DNA from: Bacillota bacterium
GTDB lineage: Bacteria; Bacillota; Clostridia; Oscillospirales; Ruminococcaceae
Assembly: GCA_023396225.1 (NCBI GenBank)
Contig: JAEWWT010000017.1
Span: forward strand, 1 to 46,186
Direction of reading: 5' to 3'
Length of the DNA: 46,186 nucleotides
Notes under the pieces: generated by a model
Told to the model about the DNA's origin: nothing
The model's database searches: none
Seen by the model: only the letters and a program-made list of their open reading frames with translations
Part shown: piece after piece, positions 24,493 to 32,898 of the stretch
Position numbering within the stretch: the first letter of the stretch is position 1
Layout: the number at the start of each line of letters is the position of its first letter
Made by a program: the position numbers and the translations under genes

Positions 24493-25179
24493 TTACATTG
24501 AAATCAAAGTTTGGAGCTTCTTTTTATCAAGTTCATTAGTCTTGCCTCCCATTGAAATTCTTCCCTTTTCCATGACATAGCACTTATCGGAAATCTCAAG
24601 TACAAATTCAAGGTACTGCTCAACCATCAGTATTGCCATATCTTTTTTTAGTCTTGTGATAACACGTCCTATTTCCTGAATTACTGACGGCTGAATTCCT
24701 TCAGTAGGTTCATCAAGAATCAGCACCTTAGGCTTTGATACAATTGCTCGTGCAATTGCAAGCTGCTGCTGCTGACCTCCGGATAAATCACCGCCTCGGC
24801 GCTCAAGAAACTCCTTTAGAATGGGGAAGGTTTCAAATATACTTTCAGGAATTTCTTTAATATTCTTATTTGCTTCCATACCAAGAAGAATATTTTCTTT
24901 TACTGTAAGCTGCGGGAATATATCACGTCCCTGAGGAACATAGCCTATTCCTGATTTTGCTCTGGCATAAGGAGGAAGCTTTATAATATCTTTTCCGTTA
25001 AGAATAATTTTCCCTGATGGAGTATTCACAAGTCCCATAATGGACTTCATCGTAGTAGATTTTCCGACGCCGTTTCTGCCGACAAGACAGGTGATTTCTC
25101 CGACATCAGCTTTGATATTTACATTAAATAAAACCTTGCTTCCGCTGTAAGCCGCAGCAACATGTTCCAATTCTAACAT
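24493..25179 (-). CDS. urtE: Urea ABC transporter ATP-binding protein UrtE
   Basis: A 228-residue ABC ATPase with Walker A GRNGVGKST, signature LSGGQQQQLAIARAI and Walker B VLILDEPTEGIQPSVI. YVPQGRDIFPQLTV and EGIQPSVIQEI are characteristic of UrtE/LivF-type subunits. One of two ATPases energising urea uptake; the pairing with urtD, urtC, urtB and urtA is complete. Confidence 0.92.
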   Translation of the reverse strand: MLELEHVAAAYSGSKVLFNVNIKADVGEITCLVGRNGVGKSTTMKSIMGLVNTPSGKIILNGKDIIKLPPYARAKSGIGYVPQGRDIFPQLTVKENILLGMEANKNIKEIPESIFETFPILKEFLERRGGDLSGGQQQQLAIARAIVSKPKVLILDEPTEGIQPSVIQEIGRVITRLKKDMAILMVEQYLEFVLEISDKCYVMEKGRISMGGKTNELDKKKLQTLISM

Positions 25180-25251
25180 AACATTATCTTCCTCTCAGGT
25201 TCTGAGCATTCGGCTAAACCGAAAGCTGAACTTAAAGTTATAGTATGGATC

Positions 25252-26022
25252 TTATTCACCACCTCTGCCAAGATAAACGTCAATAACCTGCTGATTATTC
25301 TGAACCTCATCCATTGTCCCTTCACACAAAACCTCGCCGCCATGAAGAACTGTAACAAACGTTGCAACATCACGAACAAACTTCATATCATGCTCAACTA
25401 CTACAATTGAACAGCTCCTCTGAATTATACGCAGCAGCTCAGCTGTTCTTTCAGTTTCACGTCTGCCCATTCCAGCAACTGGTTCGTCAAGCAGCATAAG
25501 CTTTGGACAGGATACACACAGCATCGCAATTTCAAGCCACTGTTTCTGACCATGAGAAAGAACAGTCGGATACACATTCCTCAGATCATATAGACCTACA
25601 AAATCAAGCTGATCATTGACTCTTTCAATCTCCTCCATTGAAAGCCTTCCTATAATTGATGAGATAAGACCTCTGTTCTGAACTACTGCAAGCTCCATGT
25701 TTTCAAATACAGTAAGACCAGTGAAAACGCTAGGCGCCTGAAATTTTCGTCCTACTCCTATATTTACAATTTTGTTTTCTTTGATTTTGGATAGATTATA
25801 GGAAATATCATTATTATAGTATACGATTTTCCCGCATGAAAGCTTATTCTTACCGCATATTGCGTCAAGAAGTGTTGTTTTTCCAGCACCGTTTGGCCCT
25901 ATCAGAAAACGTATTTCATTTTCTTTGACAGATGTAGTAATATTTTTAACCGCTTTAAAAGTACCGAATGTTATACTTACATCATCTATATTCAGAATTG
26001 TTTTTACATCCGTTTTTGCCAT
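25252..26022 (-). CDS. urtD: Urea ABC transporter ATP-binding protein UrtD
   Basis: A 256-residue LivG-type ATPase with Walker A GPNGAGKTT and Walker B LMLLDEPVAGMGRRETERTAELL. The ABC signature is VLSHGQKQWLEIAMLC; SHGQKQWLEI in place of LSGGQ is typical of UrtD. GGAAAGGAATGAATACAAT precedes the ATG. It lies between urtC and urtE. Confidence 0.93.
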   Translation of the reverse strand: MAKTDVKTILNIDDVSITFGTFKAVKNITTSVKENEIRFLIGPNGAGKTTLLDAICGKNKLSCGKIVYYNNDISYNLSKIKENKIVNIGVGRKFQAPSVFTGLTVFENMELAVVQNRGLISSIIGRLSMEEIERVNDQLDFVGLYDLRNVYPTVLSHGQKQWLEIAMLCVSCPKLMLLDEPVAGMGRRETERTAELLRIIQRSCSIVVVEHDMKFVRDVATFVTVLHGGEVLCEGTMDEVQNNQQVIDVYLGRGGE

Positions 26023-26051
26023 ATTGTATTCATTCCTTTCCCGACTGTATT

Positions 26052-27197
26052 TTACACGTTGCTATCAGACAAGGCTTTTTCCGTTTCAATATTATCACAT
26101 TTCTTTTTTTGTGTTTTTGCCTTAAGCTTTGCCGGAATATCCTTGATTGAAATAAGTCCGCCTGGAAGGAAAAGAATTACCACAATGAATATTGCACCTA
26201 TAAAGAACTGCCAGATTGATGGGAACGATTCTGAAATAATACTTTTTGAGAAATTTACAACAAGTGCGCCAAGAATTGCACCGATAAGTGTTCCCTTTCC
26301 GCCTACCGCTGCCCAGATTACCATTTCAACTGATGGGCTGATACCAATATCGTTAGGTGAAATAATTCCTACCCAAGGAACATATAAAGCTCCTGCGATA
26401 CCTGCCAATGCAGCTGACAAACAGTATACAAACACTTTATACTTAGCAGGTGAATACCCTGTAAATCTTGCCCTATTTTCAGCATCACGACAAGCTATAA
26501 GAACACGTCCCGCACGACTTTTCACTATAAAAAGACAACTAAGGAAGCATATTATCAAAGCTGCAAGAGTTATGTAAAAAAGAGCTTTTTTTGTATCAGG
26601 CGAATTCACTGTATGACCAAAAATTGTTGTGAAATTTGTAAGTCCGTTTGAACCGCCGAAATATTCCTGACGTCCAATCATAAATGTTGCAAGTGCATAT
26701 GCAAGTGCCTGAGAAAGAATTGTAAAATATACTCCTCTTATTCGGTTAAGAAACGTCAGCGTACCAATAATTGCTGCAAGTGCAACTGGTGCGGCTATAA
26801 TTAAAATCAGTGTGCCAGCTTCACTGTAAAACGGTTTCCAAAAGGCGGGTAGTTCAGTCATGCCACTCCATGACATGAAGTCAGGAAGTGCACCACCTGA
26901 AGCCTCAAGCTTCAAGTGCATAGCCATACAGTAGGCTCCTATTCCGAAATAAACACCGTGTCCTAAAGAAAGAATACCAGTATATCCCCAGATCATGTCA
27001 ATACCAAGTGCTACTAATGCAAAGCACATATATTTACCGAACATATTAACTCTGAATTCAGACATAAATAACGGAGCAACTGCAAGAAAACCAAATATTA
27101 CAACTGACAGTATTAATGTAGGGGCTAATTTTCTTTTTCTTTTAAGCAGTATAGAGTTCGGTATTTTCACAATTCCCACAGCATTTAGTTTTGCCAT
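26052..27197 (-). CDS. urtC: Urea ABC transporter permease UrtC
   Basis: A 381-residue LivM-type permease with about nine to ten hydrophobic segments. GIDMIWGYTGILSLGHGVYFGIGAYCMAMHL and GLTNFTTIFGHTVNS are recognisable UrtC segments, and ACRDAENRARFTGYSPAKYKVFVYCLSAALAGIAGALYVPWVGIISP is the conserved loop. It forms the channel with UrtB. GAAAGGAATGATACAG precedes the ATG. Confidence 0.93.
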   Translation of the reverse strand: MAKLNAVGIVKIPNSILLKRKRKLAPTLILSVVIFGFLAVAPLFMSEFRVNMFGKYMCFALVALGIDMIWGYTGILSLGHGVYFGIGAYCMAMHLKLEASGGALPDFMSWSGMTELPAFWKPFYSEAGTLILIIAAPVALAAIIGTLTFLNRIRGVYFTILSQALAYALATFMIGRQEYFGGSNGLTNFTTIFGHTVNSPDTKKALFYITLAALIICFLSCLFIVKSRAGRVLIACRDAENRARFTGYSPAKYKVFVYCLSAALAGIAGALYVPWVGIISPNDIGISPSVEMVIWAAVGGKGTLIGAILGALVVNFSKSIISESFPSIWQFFIGAIFIVVILFLPGGLISIKDIPAKLKAKTQKKKCDNIETEKALSDSNV

Positions 27198-27231
27198 TCT
27201 GTATCATTCCTTTCAGATTAAATTTTGCAAA

Positions 27232-28140
27232 TCAATCATCAAGTGATCGACTGTGAATTGTAAATATACCCTTTGGCTTGAATTGAAGTATAATTATTAC
27301 ACATATGAAGATAAGTACCTTTCCAAGAGATGCTGATGTAAAGAATTCGAATGTAGGTCCTCCGACCCCAATGATTGATGCACCTGTAATACATCCCAAT
27401 ATTCTTCCGACACCTCCGACAACAACTGTCATGAATGCATCTACAATATAAGACTGACCAATTGTCGGGCCGACAGGACCTAGCAAGGTGATTGCACAGC
27501 CTGCGACTCCAGCAAAACCCGAACCGATAGCAAATGTCATCATATCACAAGCAGCGGTGTTGACACCAAGGCTTGAAGCCATCTCACGGTTCTGCATAGC
27601 GGCTCTTACGTTTCTGCCCTGCTTTGTTTTAAACATCAGAATTGCCATAAGAATTACACAGAATAATGCAAGGACTAAAATAAAAAGCCTTTTGCAGGAC
27701 ATTGAGAATACACCTGTTACTGCAATATTTTTATCAAGGAATGACGGACAGGCTACGCTTAAATTTGCAGGTCCGAAAATTGATCTGACGAGCTGCTGAA
27801 GAACAAGACTTATACCCCATGTTACCAGAAGGCTGTCCTGCTGTCTTCCGTAAAGATGTCTGATGACTACTCTTTCGAGGATTACTCCGAATACTCCGGC
27901 AACAATGAATGATATAAATATCGATACAATAAAGAATGCATCAGAAGCGCTTTCAGGCATGACAGCCTTCCAAATGTTCTGAACAATATAAGTTGTATAT
28001 GCACCTATCATAATGAACTCACCGTGAGCCATATTAATGACACCCATTAACCCAAAAGTTATTGCTAGACCCAATGCAGCAAGCAATAAGATTGAACTGA
28101 CACTTAGTCCATTAAATAGCTGCATTAGAAATATATCCAT
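27232..28140 (-). CDS. urtB: Urea ABC transporter permease UrtB
   Basis: A 302-residue LivH-type permease. LLLAALGLAITFGLMGVINMAHGEFIMIGAYTTY is the conserved N-terminal block, and RAAMQNREMASSLGVNTAACDMMTFAIGSGFAGVAG the conserved loop. It has the usual length for the family without the extra N-terminal domain seen in some UrtB proteins. AAAAGGAGGTACTAT precedes the ATG. The 118-bp gap to urtA holds small inverted repeats. Confidence 0.93.
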   Translation of the reverse strand: MDIFLMQLFNGLSVSSILLLAALGLAITFGLMGVINMAHGEFIMIGAYTTYIVQNIWKAVMPESASDAFFIVSIFISFIVAGVFGVILERVVIRHLYGRQQDSLLVTWGISLVLQQLVRSIFGPANLSVACPSFLDKNIAVTGVFSMSCKRLFILVLALFCVILMAILMFKTKQGRNVRAAMQNREMASSLGVNTAACDMMTFAIGSGFAGVAGCAITLLGPVGPTIGQSYIVDAFMTVVVGGVGRILGCITGASIIGVGGPTFEFFTSASLGKVLIFICVIIILQFKPKGIFTIHSRSLDD

Positions 28141-28258
28141 ATAGTACCTCCTTTTCAGTGCAGCCTATCTGCTCAACTGAAAATTAATTCAGCAGCACCG
28201 CAGAGATAATGATAAACGACCACGATGCCACTGCTTCAATTACCTTTAAGATCGTATT

Positions 28259-29560
28259 TTATTCTGTAGCCAAACCTGCCTCAGCTGCCCAAGAATAATT
28301 TTTGAGCCATGGATCAGGTTCAACGCGGTCTTTTGTTTCCCATAGAGCTTGAAGCTGACCTGTGGAGTCACACTTACCAACAAGAACCTTCTGTAAGCAA
28401 TGGTGAGTTGTTCCTGCAGCAATTGTTACAAGTCCTTCAGGTGTTTCAGCCTGAACATCTCCTGTTTCACATGCAGTAATTACTGCTTCAACATCAAATG
28501 TTCCTGCCTTTTCAACTGCTGTCTTCCAAAGATAAACACCTTCGTATGCATTTATAACAGGGTCGCCTGTTACTCGGTCACTGCCATAAAGAGACTTAAA
28601 CTTTTCAGTGAATCCATTGCTAGCTTCTGTATCAACAGACTGGAAATAATTCCACGCAAAGAGATGACCATCTGCATATTCAGCACCCATACCTCTTATA
28701 TCTTCTTCGTAACACGAGAAAGACATTGTCTGAATTTTGTCAGGTGTAAGTCCTGCATCTTTGTACTGCTTAAAGAAAGAAACATTAGAGTCGCCGTTTA
28801 TAGTATTGATAATAACATCAGGATTGGTCTGCTGAATTTTGGTGATTACGGTTGAACAATCAGTATAACCCAGTGGAATATATTCTTCTCCCACGATTTC
28901 AAAGCCGTATTCTTTTGACATTGCCTTGATAATTGTATTTGTTGTTCTTGGATAAACGTAATCTGAACCAAAGAGGAATAACTTTAGTACTCCGTCATCT
29001 CCCTTATAGTTTTCCATAAGATAATCAATTGCTGGTATAGCCTGCTGGTTAGGACATGGAGCTGTATACATGATATTGTGTGAAGATTCAAGGCCCTCAT
29101 ACTGTACAGGATACCAGAGAAGACCTTCATTACCTTCTACAACAGGAAGTACAGCTTTACGGCTTGCAGATGTCCAACAGCCAAAGATTGTAGCTACTTT
29201 GTCACTTGTAAGTAGCTTTGTCGCCTTCTCAGCAAATACTGCTGCGTCGGAAGCTCCATCTTCAAGAACATATTCAATCTGCTTGCCCAAAACACCGCCG
29301 GATGCATTTATTTCATCAATAGCCATCTGAGTAGCTTCAATCATTGGCTTTTCAGCCATTGCCATTGTACCTGACTGCGAATGAAGAATACCAACTTTAA
29401 TTGTATCTCCGCTGGAAGTTGAACTGTTTGCTGCTGAAGTTAAATTATCTGTCGATGACGCTGTTGCAGATTGATTTCCAGTGCTTGATCCACAAGCTGT
29501 AAATCCTGCCAGCATGGTGCCTGCTAACATTACGCTTAATAGTGACTTGACTTTTTTCAT
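28259..29560 (-). CDS. urtA: Urea ABC transporter substrate-binding lipoprotein UrtA
   Basis: A 433-residue protein. The signal peptide MKKVKSLLSVMLAGTMLAGFTAC ends in lipobox GFTAC, so it is anchored outside the membrane. A Ser/Thr-rich linker follows. The binding domain has KVGILHSQSGTMAMAEKPMIEATQMAIDEINASGG, TIFGCWTSASRKAVLPVVE and PCPNQQAIPAIDYL, which identify UrtA rather than LivJ. ATG 29560 is preferred over the one at 29581, which precedes the ribosome-binding site GAAAGAGAGCG. It is the first gene of the urt-ure locus. Confidence 0.93.
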   Translation of the reverse strand: MKKVKSLLSVMLAGTMLAGFTACGSSTGNQSATASSTDNLTSAANSSTSSGDTIKVGILHSQSGTMAMAEKPMIEATQMAIDEINASGGVLGKQIEYVLEDGASDAAVFAEKATKLLTSDKVATIFGCWTSASRKAVLPVVEGNEGLLWYPVQYEGLESSHNIMYTAPCPNQQAIPAIDYLMENYKGDDGVLKLFLFGSDYVYPRTTNTIIKAMSKEYGFEIVGEEYIPLGYTDCSTVITKIQQTNPDVIINTINGDSNVSFFKQYKDAGLTPDKIQTMSFSCYEEDIRGMGAEYADGHLFAWNYFQSVDTEASNGFTEKFKSLYGSDRVTGDPVINAYEGVYLWKTAVEKAGTFDVEAVITACETGDVQAETPEGLVTIAAGTTHHCLQKVLVGKCDSTGQLQALWETKDRVEPDPWLKNYSWAAEAGLATE

Positions 29561-29898
29561 AAATATTCGCTCTCTTTCCATGTTTCTATTTTTCGTGCAA
29601 CTATCTGCACGGGAAACATCATAAAATTAAGGCGTTCATTTTATCAGCAAAATGCTGAAAAATAAACGCCTTTGTTTTTGATATTATTTAAAGTTATGAG
29701 ATAACGACATTCACTTTATTAACCCACAAATCAAATTAAATGCACCATTACATAAAACTTGATTTTTAGTGCTTTTAAAATGAAAACGGAGTATTAACAT
29801 ACAGCCATAAAGCTGAATATTAATACTCCGTTGTACTTACGTTTTTCTCTATAACCTTACTGTGTTTAAATAATAACACTCATAAACTTGTTTGTCAA
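29561..29898 (-). promoter_or_regulatory. urtA promoter and two-hairpin leader
   Basis: On the minus strand TTGACA (29898-29893), a 17-bp spacer and TATTAT (29875-29870) form a strong promoter. The leader of about 300 nt contains a long hairpin with stem ACGGAGTATTAA (29785-29832, loop TTTATG) followed by TTTCATTTT. A second hairpin with stem GGCGTT...AACGCC (29629-29672) is followed by TTAATTTT, and a small CGTGCA/TGCACG hairpin lies near the start. Tandem terminator-like stems suggest attenuation. No known riboswitch class was recognised. Confidence 0.7.
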
Positions 29899-30347
29899 TA
29901 CAATATGAATAATTTTGTTTAAAATATTGCATATTTTAAACTTTTTATGCTTATAATCTACATTATTTGCAATATTTATATAGCAAACCTGCAAAAATTA
30001 AATTTTATTATAACATATAGTGTAAGAAATTCAAAAGCGACTGGAAGTCAACTAAAGATTATTTATTTCATAGTTATCGCTCTTTTCTCTTTCTTCTATA
30101 TCTTGATTCTTTATATATTCTGCAATTACTTCATCTGTAACGTTCCAAAAGCAATAAAAAATCTTTCTGCAAATTTAAAACCATCAAATGGACTTGTTTC
30201 CATCTGATGGTTTTAATAATTAATGTTAATTTCTATATAGTGAAACGTGGACAAATTATAAAATAGATAATGATTCTTTAAACTAGCATTATACCTGTTC
30301 AGACATATATTAAGTCATTCAAGAAACACTGGTAATTAACAAGCATT
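29899..30347. terminator. AT-rich gap with terminator
   Basis: The open frame at 29947-30207 on the plus strand is AT-driven and judged not real. AAACCATCA.ATGG pairs with CCATCTGATGGTTTT at 30178-30214. This is a terminator for the minus-strand antiporter operon, usable in both directions. Nothing else is seen. Confidence 0.75.
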
Positions 30348-31562
30348 TTAAGCTTTACTGCCAACTTGTTTCTTTCGATTTCCAGAAGGTGCAATAACTA
30401 TTTCACCTGATTTCTGTAAAGCAATTTTTGCAGCGACAGGACCGATTATAGAGTAGATAAATGTTGAACAAAGAATTATCACTCGAATTTGTTCGGCATA
30501 GTCTGGCACAATATTTCCTGCCACCACGATCAATCCAAGAGCAACGCCTGCCTGAGGCATCAATGTTGGACCAAGATATTTGCAGATTTTATCTTCTTGT
30601 TTTGTAAGTTTTCCACCCAGCCATGCACCGCCAATTTTTCCTGCAACTCTTACAATTACATAAATAAGACCTATAACACCAATTCCGGCAAGTGCAGAAA
30701 TCTTAAAACCTGCTCCCGAAATTACAAAGAATATCATAAATATTGGTGGCGTAAATGACTCCGTAACCTTAACTACTTTTTCTATATCAGAATGAATATT
30801 GACTAGAACAGCTCCTAATGCCATACACGCAAGCAAGGGAGAACCATGTACGAGTTCAACTAACCAATATGTTAACATTATAAAACCTGCTGTTATACAA
30901 ATAACGTTTGATGGTTTCTTAAACCAACGAAAGATTATTTTCATAATAATACTTAGTATTCCGCCAATTGCAAAAGATATAACAATTTCAATAATAGGAT
31001 TTAATATTGATAATAAAACATTTACATCTTCTTGGGCATTCATCATCTTTACAATTGTGGTAGCAAAACCAAAACCTATGAGTGCGACCGCATCGTCAAT
31101 GGCGACAACACTCATAAGCATTGATGTAAGTGAGCCTTTCGCTCTATACTGATTTATTACCATAATTGTCTGAGCAGGGGCGGTAGCTGCCGCAATTGCT
31201 CCTAAAAGAATAGCTAATCTCGCATCAAATCCAAAAGCAATTAATGACACAGTAACTAAAATTACAGCTCCAAAAGCTTCAAAAATTGCTATTAATACTG
31301 GTGCAGCTCCTACTTTTTTGAAATAAGTAAGGTTAAATTCACTTCCGATTGAAAAGGCTATAAAACCAAGTGCGGCATCTGAAATGACAGAAAACCCCTC
31401 AACCATTGATGCAGGGATCAGATTTAATAATGACGGGCCCAAAATCAATCCTGCAATAAGATATCCAGTAACGTTAGGAAGTCTGACAAACTTTGCTAGT
31501 CTCCCAAATAATATTCCAGAGAGAAGAATAAGTGCTATTTCAAAAATTATCTTAATATCCAA
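30348..31562 (-). CDS. CPA2-family cation/proton antiporter
   Basis: A 404-residue membrane protein with about twelve hydrophobic segments. The fold signature of the Kef/NapA monovalent cation:proton antiporters is present: LPNVTGYLIAGLILGPS, LGFIAFSIGSEF, ATAPAQTIMVINQYRAKGSLTSMLMSVVAIDDAVALIGFG and PPIFMIFFVISGAGF. The ASP pair IDDA carries the exchange. It has no RCK/KTN domain. The start is a TTG immediately after the P-II-like gene, whose end carries AAAGGGG as ribosome-binding site, so the two are translationally linked. As the last gene of ablA-ablB-PII-antiporter, a role in Na+ or K+ homeostasis under salt stress is likely. Confidence 0.88.
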   Translation of the reverse strand: MDIKIIFEIALILLSGILFGRLAKFVRLPNVTGYLIAGLILGPSLLNLIPASMVEGFSVISDAALGFIAFSIGSEFNLTYFKKVGAAPVLIAIFEAFGAVILVTVSLIAFGFDARLAILLGAIAAATAPAQTIMVINQYRAKGSLTSMLMSVVAIDDAVALIGFGFATTIVKMMNAQEDVNVLLSILNPIIEIVISFAIGGILSIIMKIIFRWFKKPSNVICITAGFIMLTYWLVELVHGSPLLACMALGAVLVNIHSDIEKVVKVTESFTPPIFMIFFVISGAGFKISALAGIGVIGLIYVIVRVAGKIGGAWLGGKLTKQEDKICKYLGPTLMPQAGVALGLIVVAGNIVPDYAEQIRVIILCSTFIYSIIGPVAAKIALQKSGEIVIAPSGNRKKQVGSKA

Positions 31563-31904
31563 TTATCTTATCCCCTTTGTAAAATCAACAGGGACGCTGA
31601 ATATAACCCCAGTATTCTTCTGAGAAAGGTCGCCTGTGACAGATTCAATTGCTTTTACAGCAGTTTCAAGTTGGTTGTCTTTAATTACGGTAAAAATCAA
31701 ATTGTTTTTCTCTCTTTCAGGATTAAGAAATGATCTCAACGAACCTAAAAAAGGAATTTCATTGTCATCACAATGATTACTAAGAATCCTTGCCATGCCC
31801 ATGCTATCAATAACTGTTGCACCGTTTATTCCGCTTGTCGCCATTTCTGTCAAAACATCGTCAAGTTTTTCAGTTTCATTCAAAACAAAAAAAAGTAGCT
31901 TCAT
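31563..31904 (-). CDS. P-II-like (GlnB-fold) signalling protein
   Basis: A 113-residue protein, MKLLFFVLNETEKLDDVLTEMATSGINGATVIDSMGMARIL. The opening strand-helix-strand and the later VIKDNQLETAVKAIESVTGDLSQKNTGVIFSVPVDF fit the ferredoxin-like GlnB fold of divergent PII-like proteins. It lacks the canonical PII ATP-binding motif GDGKIFV. ATG 31904 follows AAAGGGGAAATGCAT. It abuts the antiporter gene, so it may bind and gate the transporter as PII-like proteins do elsewhere; the ligand is unknown. Confidence 0.75.
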   Translation of the reverse strand: MKLLFFVLNETEKLDDVLTEMATSGINGATVIDSMGMARILSNHCDDNEIPFLGSLRSFLNPEREKNNLIFTVIKDNQLETAVKAIESVTGDLSQKNTGVIFSVPVDFTKGIR

Positions 31905-31973
31905 ATGCATTTCCCCTTTAATATGATTTAAAATTATTATAGCATATTTCATAGTTTTTTCTACTATTTATGT

Positions 31974-32807
31974 TTAAATATTTTTATACCAGACGTTCAT
32001 GCTTTCAATTTGACCTGCAATATCTGTATTATTTACTAGAGTTCCTGCATATATATATCCTTTTTTTGCAAAAGTTATATTCATCCCTGCTGATTTTGCT
32101 CTTGCAATTGTAAATGCGGTTTTAATATTTAGTCTACTAAAGTTTTTTTCCATTTCTTCAAGCAAATAGAGTGCAAACCCATTTCCTCGATACTCATTTA
32201 GCACTGCAAAATCAGTCATTTCGGCATTACAATTTTGTTTATCCATTTCAATTGAGGATAAAGCGACAAGCTTTTCTTCATTCCATATCCCAAAATAAAT
32301 TACATTTTCTTTCATGGTCTGAATAATATATTTTTCTTCGAAAATTGGGAAAGGGTAGCTTTTAAATACCGCGCGGTATAAATTAACGATACTTGGAATG
32401 TCATTTTCATTTGCACGCCTGCAAACATATCCTTTCTCAAGACTCTTCTTTACATCCGGAACATCCTTTTTCTGTGCTATTTGAAGAATTTCCTTGCATT
32501 CACTGTTCAGAACATTTTCTTTTCTTTGCTCATCAAAATACTTGCACACAAAGCATCCATCCCCATATCCATTGTAAAACTTAGGAATAAATGCTTCCTG
32601 TTCATATCCGTTTTCAAGAAATATATTTTTAAATTTGCACGGAATTTTAGCTACTATTTTTGTATAAAGATTTTTTTCTGCAAGCCTATCAAGTTTATGT
32701 GATATTCCCGATAAATCACTCTCATCAAGCTTCATAAGATATATGCGATTACTTTTTTTACCATGATGCAATGTTGAGTTGCCTATTTTCTGTACAACAT
32801 CTTCCAT
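31974..32807 (-). CDS. ablB: Beta-lysine N6-acetyltransferase AblB
   Basis: A 277-residue protein with a C-terminal GNAT acetyltransferase domain. The acetyl-CoA loop is VLNEYRGNGFALYLLEEME. NGYEQEAFIPKFYNGYGDGCFVCKYFDEQRKEN in the first half is typical of AblB. It acetylates beta-lysine made by AblA to N-epsilon-acetyl-beta-lysine, a compatible solute. Its start lies after a Shine-Dalgarno/hairpin module. It is 91 bp downstream of ablA. Confidence 0.93.
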   Translation of the reverse strand: MEDVVQKIGNSTLHHGKKSNRIYLMKLDESDLSGISHKLDRLAEKNLYTKIVAKIPCKFKNIFLENGYEQEAFIPKFYNGYGDGCFVCKYFDEQRKENVLNSECKEILQIAQKKDVPDVKKSLEKGYVCRRANENDIPSIVNLYRAVFKSYPFPIFEEKYIIQTMKENVIYFGIWNEEKLVALSSIEMDKQNCNAEMTDFAVLNEYRGNGFALYLLEEMEKNFSRLNIKTAFTIARAKSAGMNITFAKKGYIYAGTLVNNTDIAGQIESMNVWYKNI

Positions 32808-32845
32808 TCTTAAACTATGCTCCCGTAAGAAGCATACCTCCTCTC
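32808..32845 (-). promoter_or_regulatory. Shine-Dalgarno/hairpin/start module of ablB
   Basis: On the minus strand GAGAGGAGG (32845-32837) is followed at once by a 9-bp hairpin with loop TAC (32836-32816). Eight nt later comes the ATG. The stem uses two G-U pairs where the copy at 231-251 has Watson-Crick pairs. Confidence 0.75.
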
Positions 32846-32898
32846 TTTCACAATTTAAATCTCAACTTACAGTAAAGAAAACACGTTTTAACCAATTA

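Noticed and set aside
29561..29870. Guanidine-I (ykkC) or glutamine riboswitch before urtA
   Set aside because: The conserved ACGA and CTAGG-type blocks of ykkC were not found; only simple hairpins are present.
29947..30207. 86-codon plus-strand ORF with hydrophobic stretch
   Set aside because: Very AT-rich, overlaps a terminator hairpin, no ribosome-binding site and composition typical of chance AT frames.
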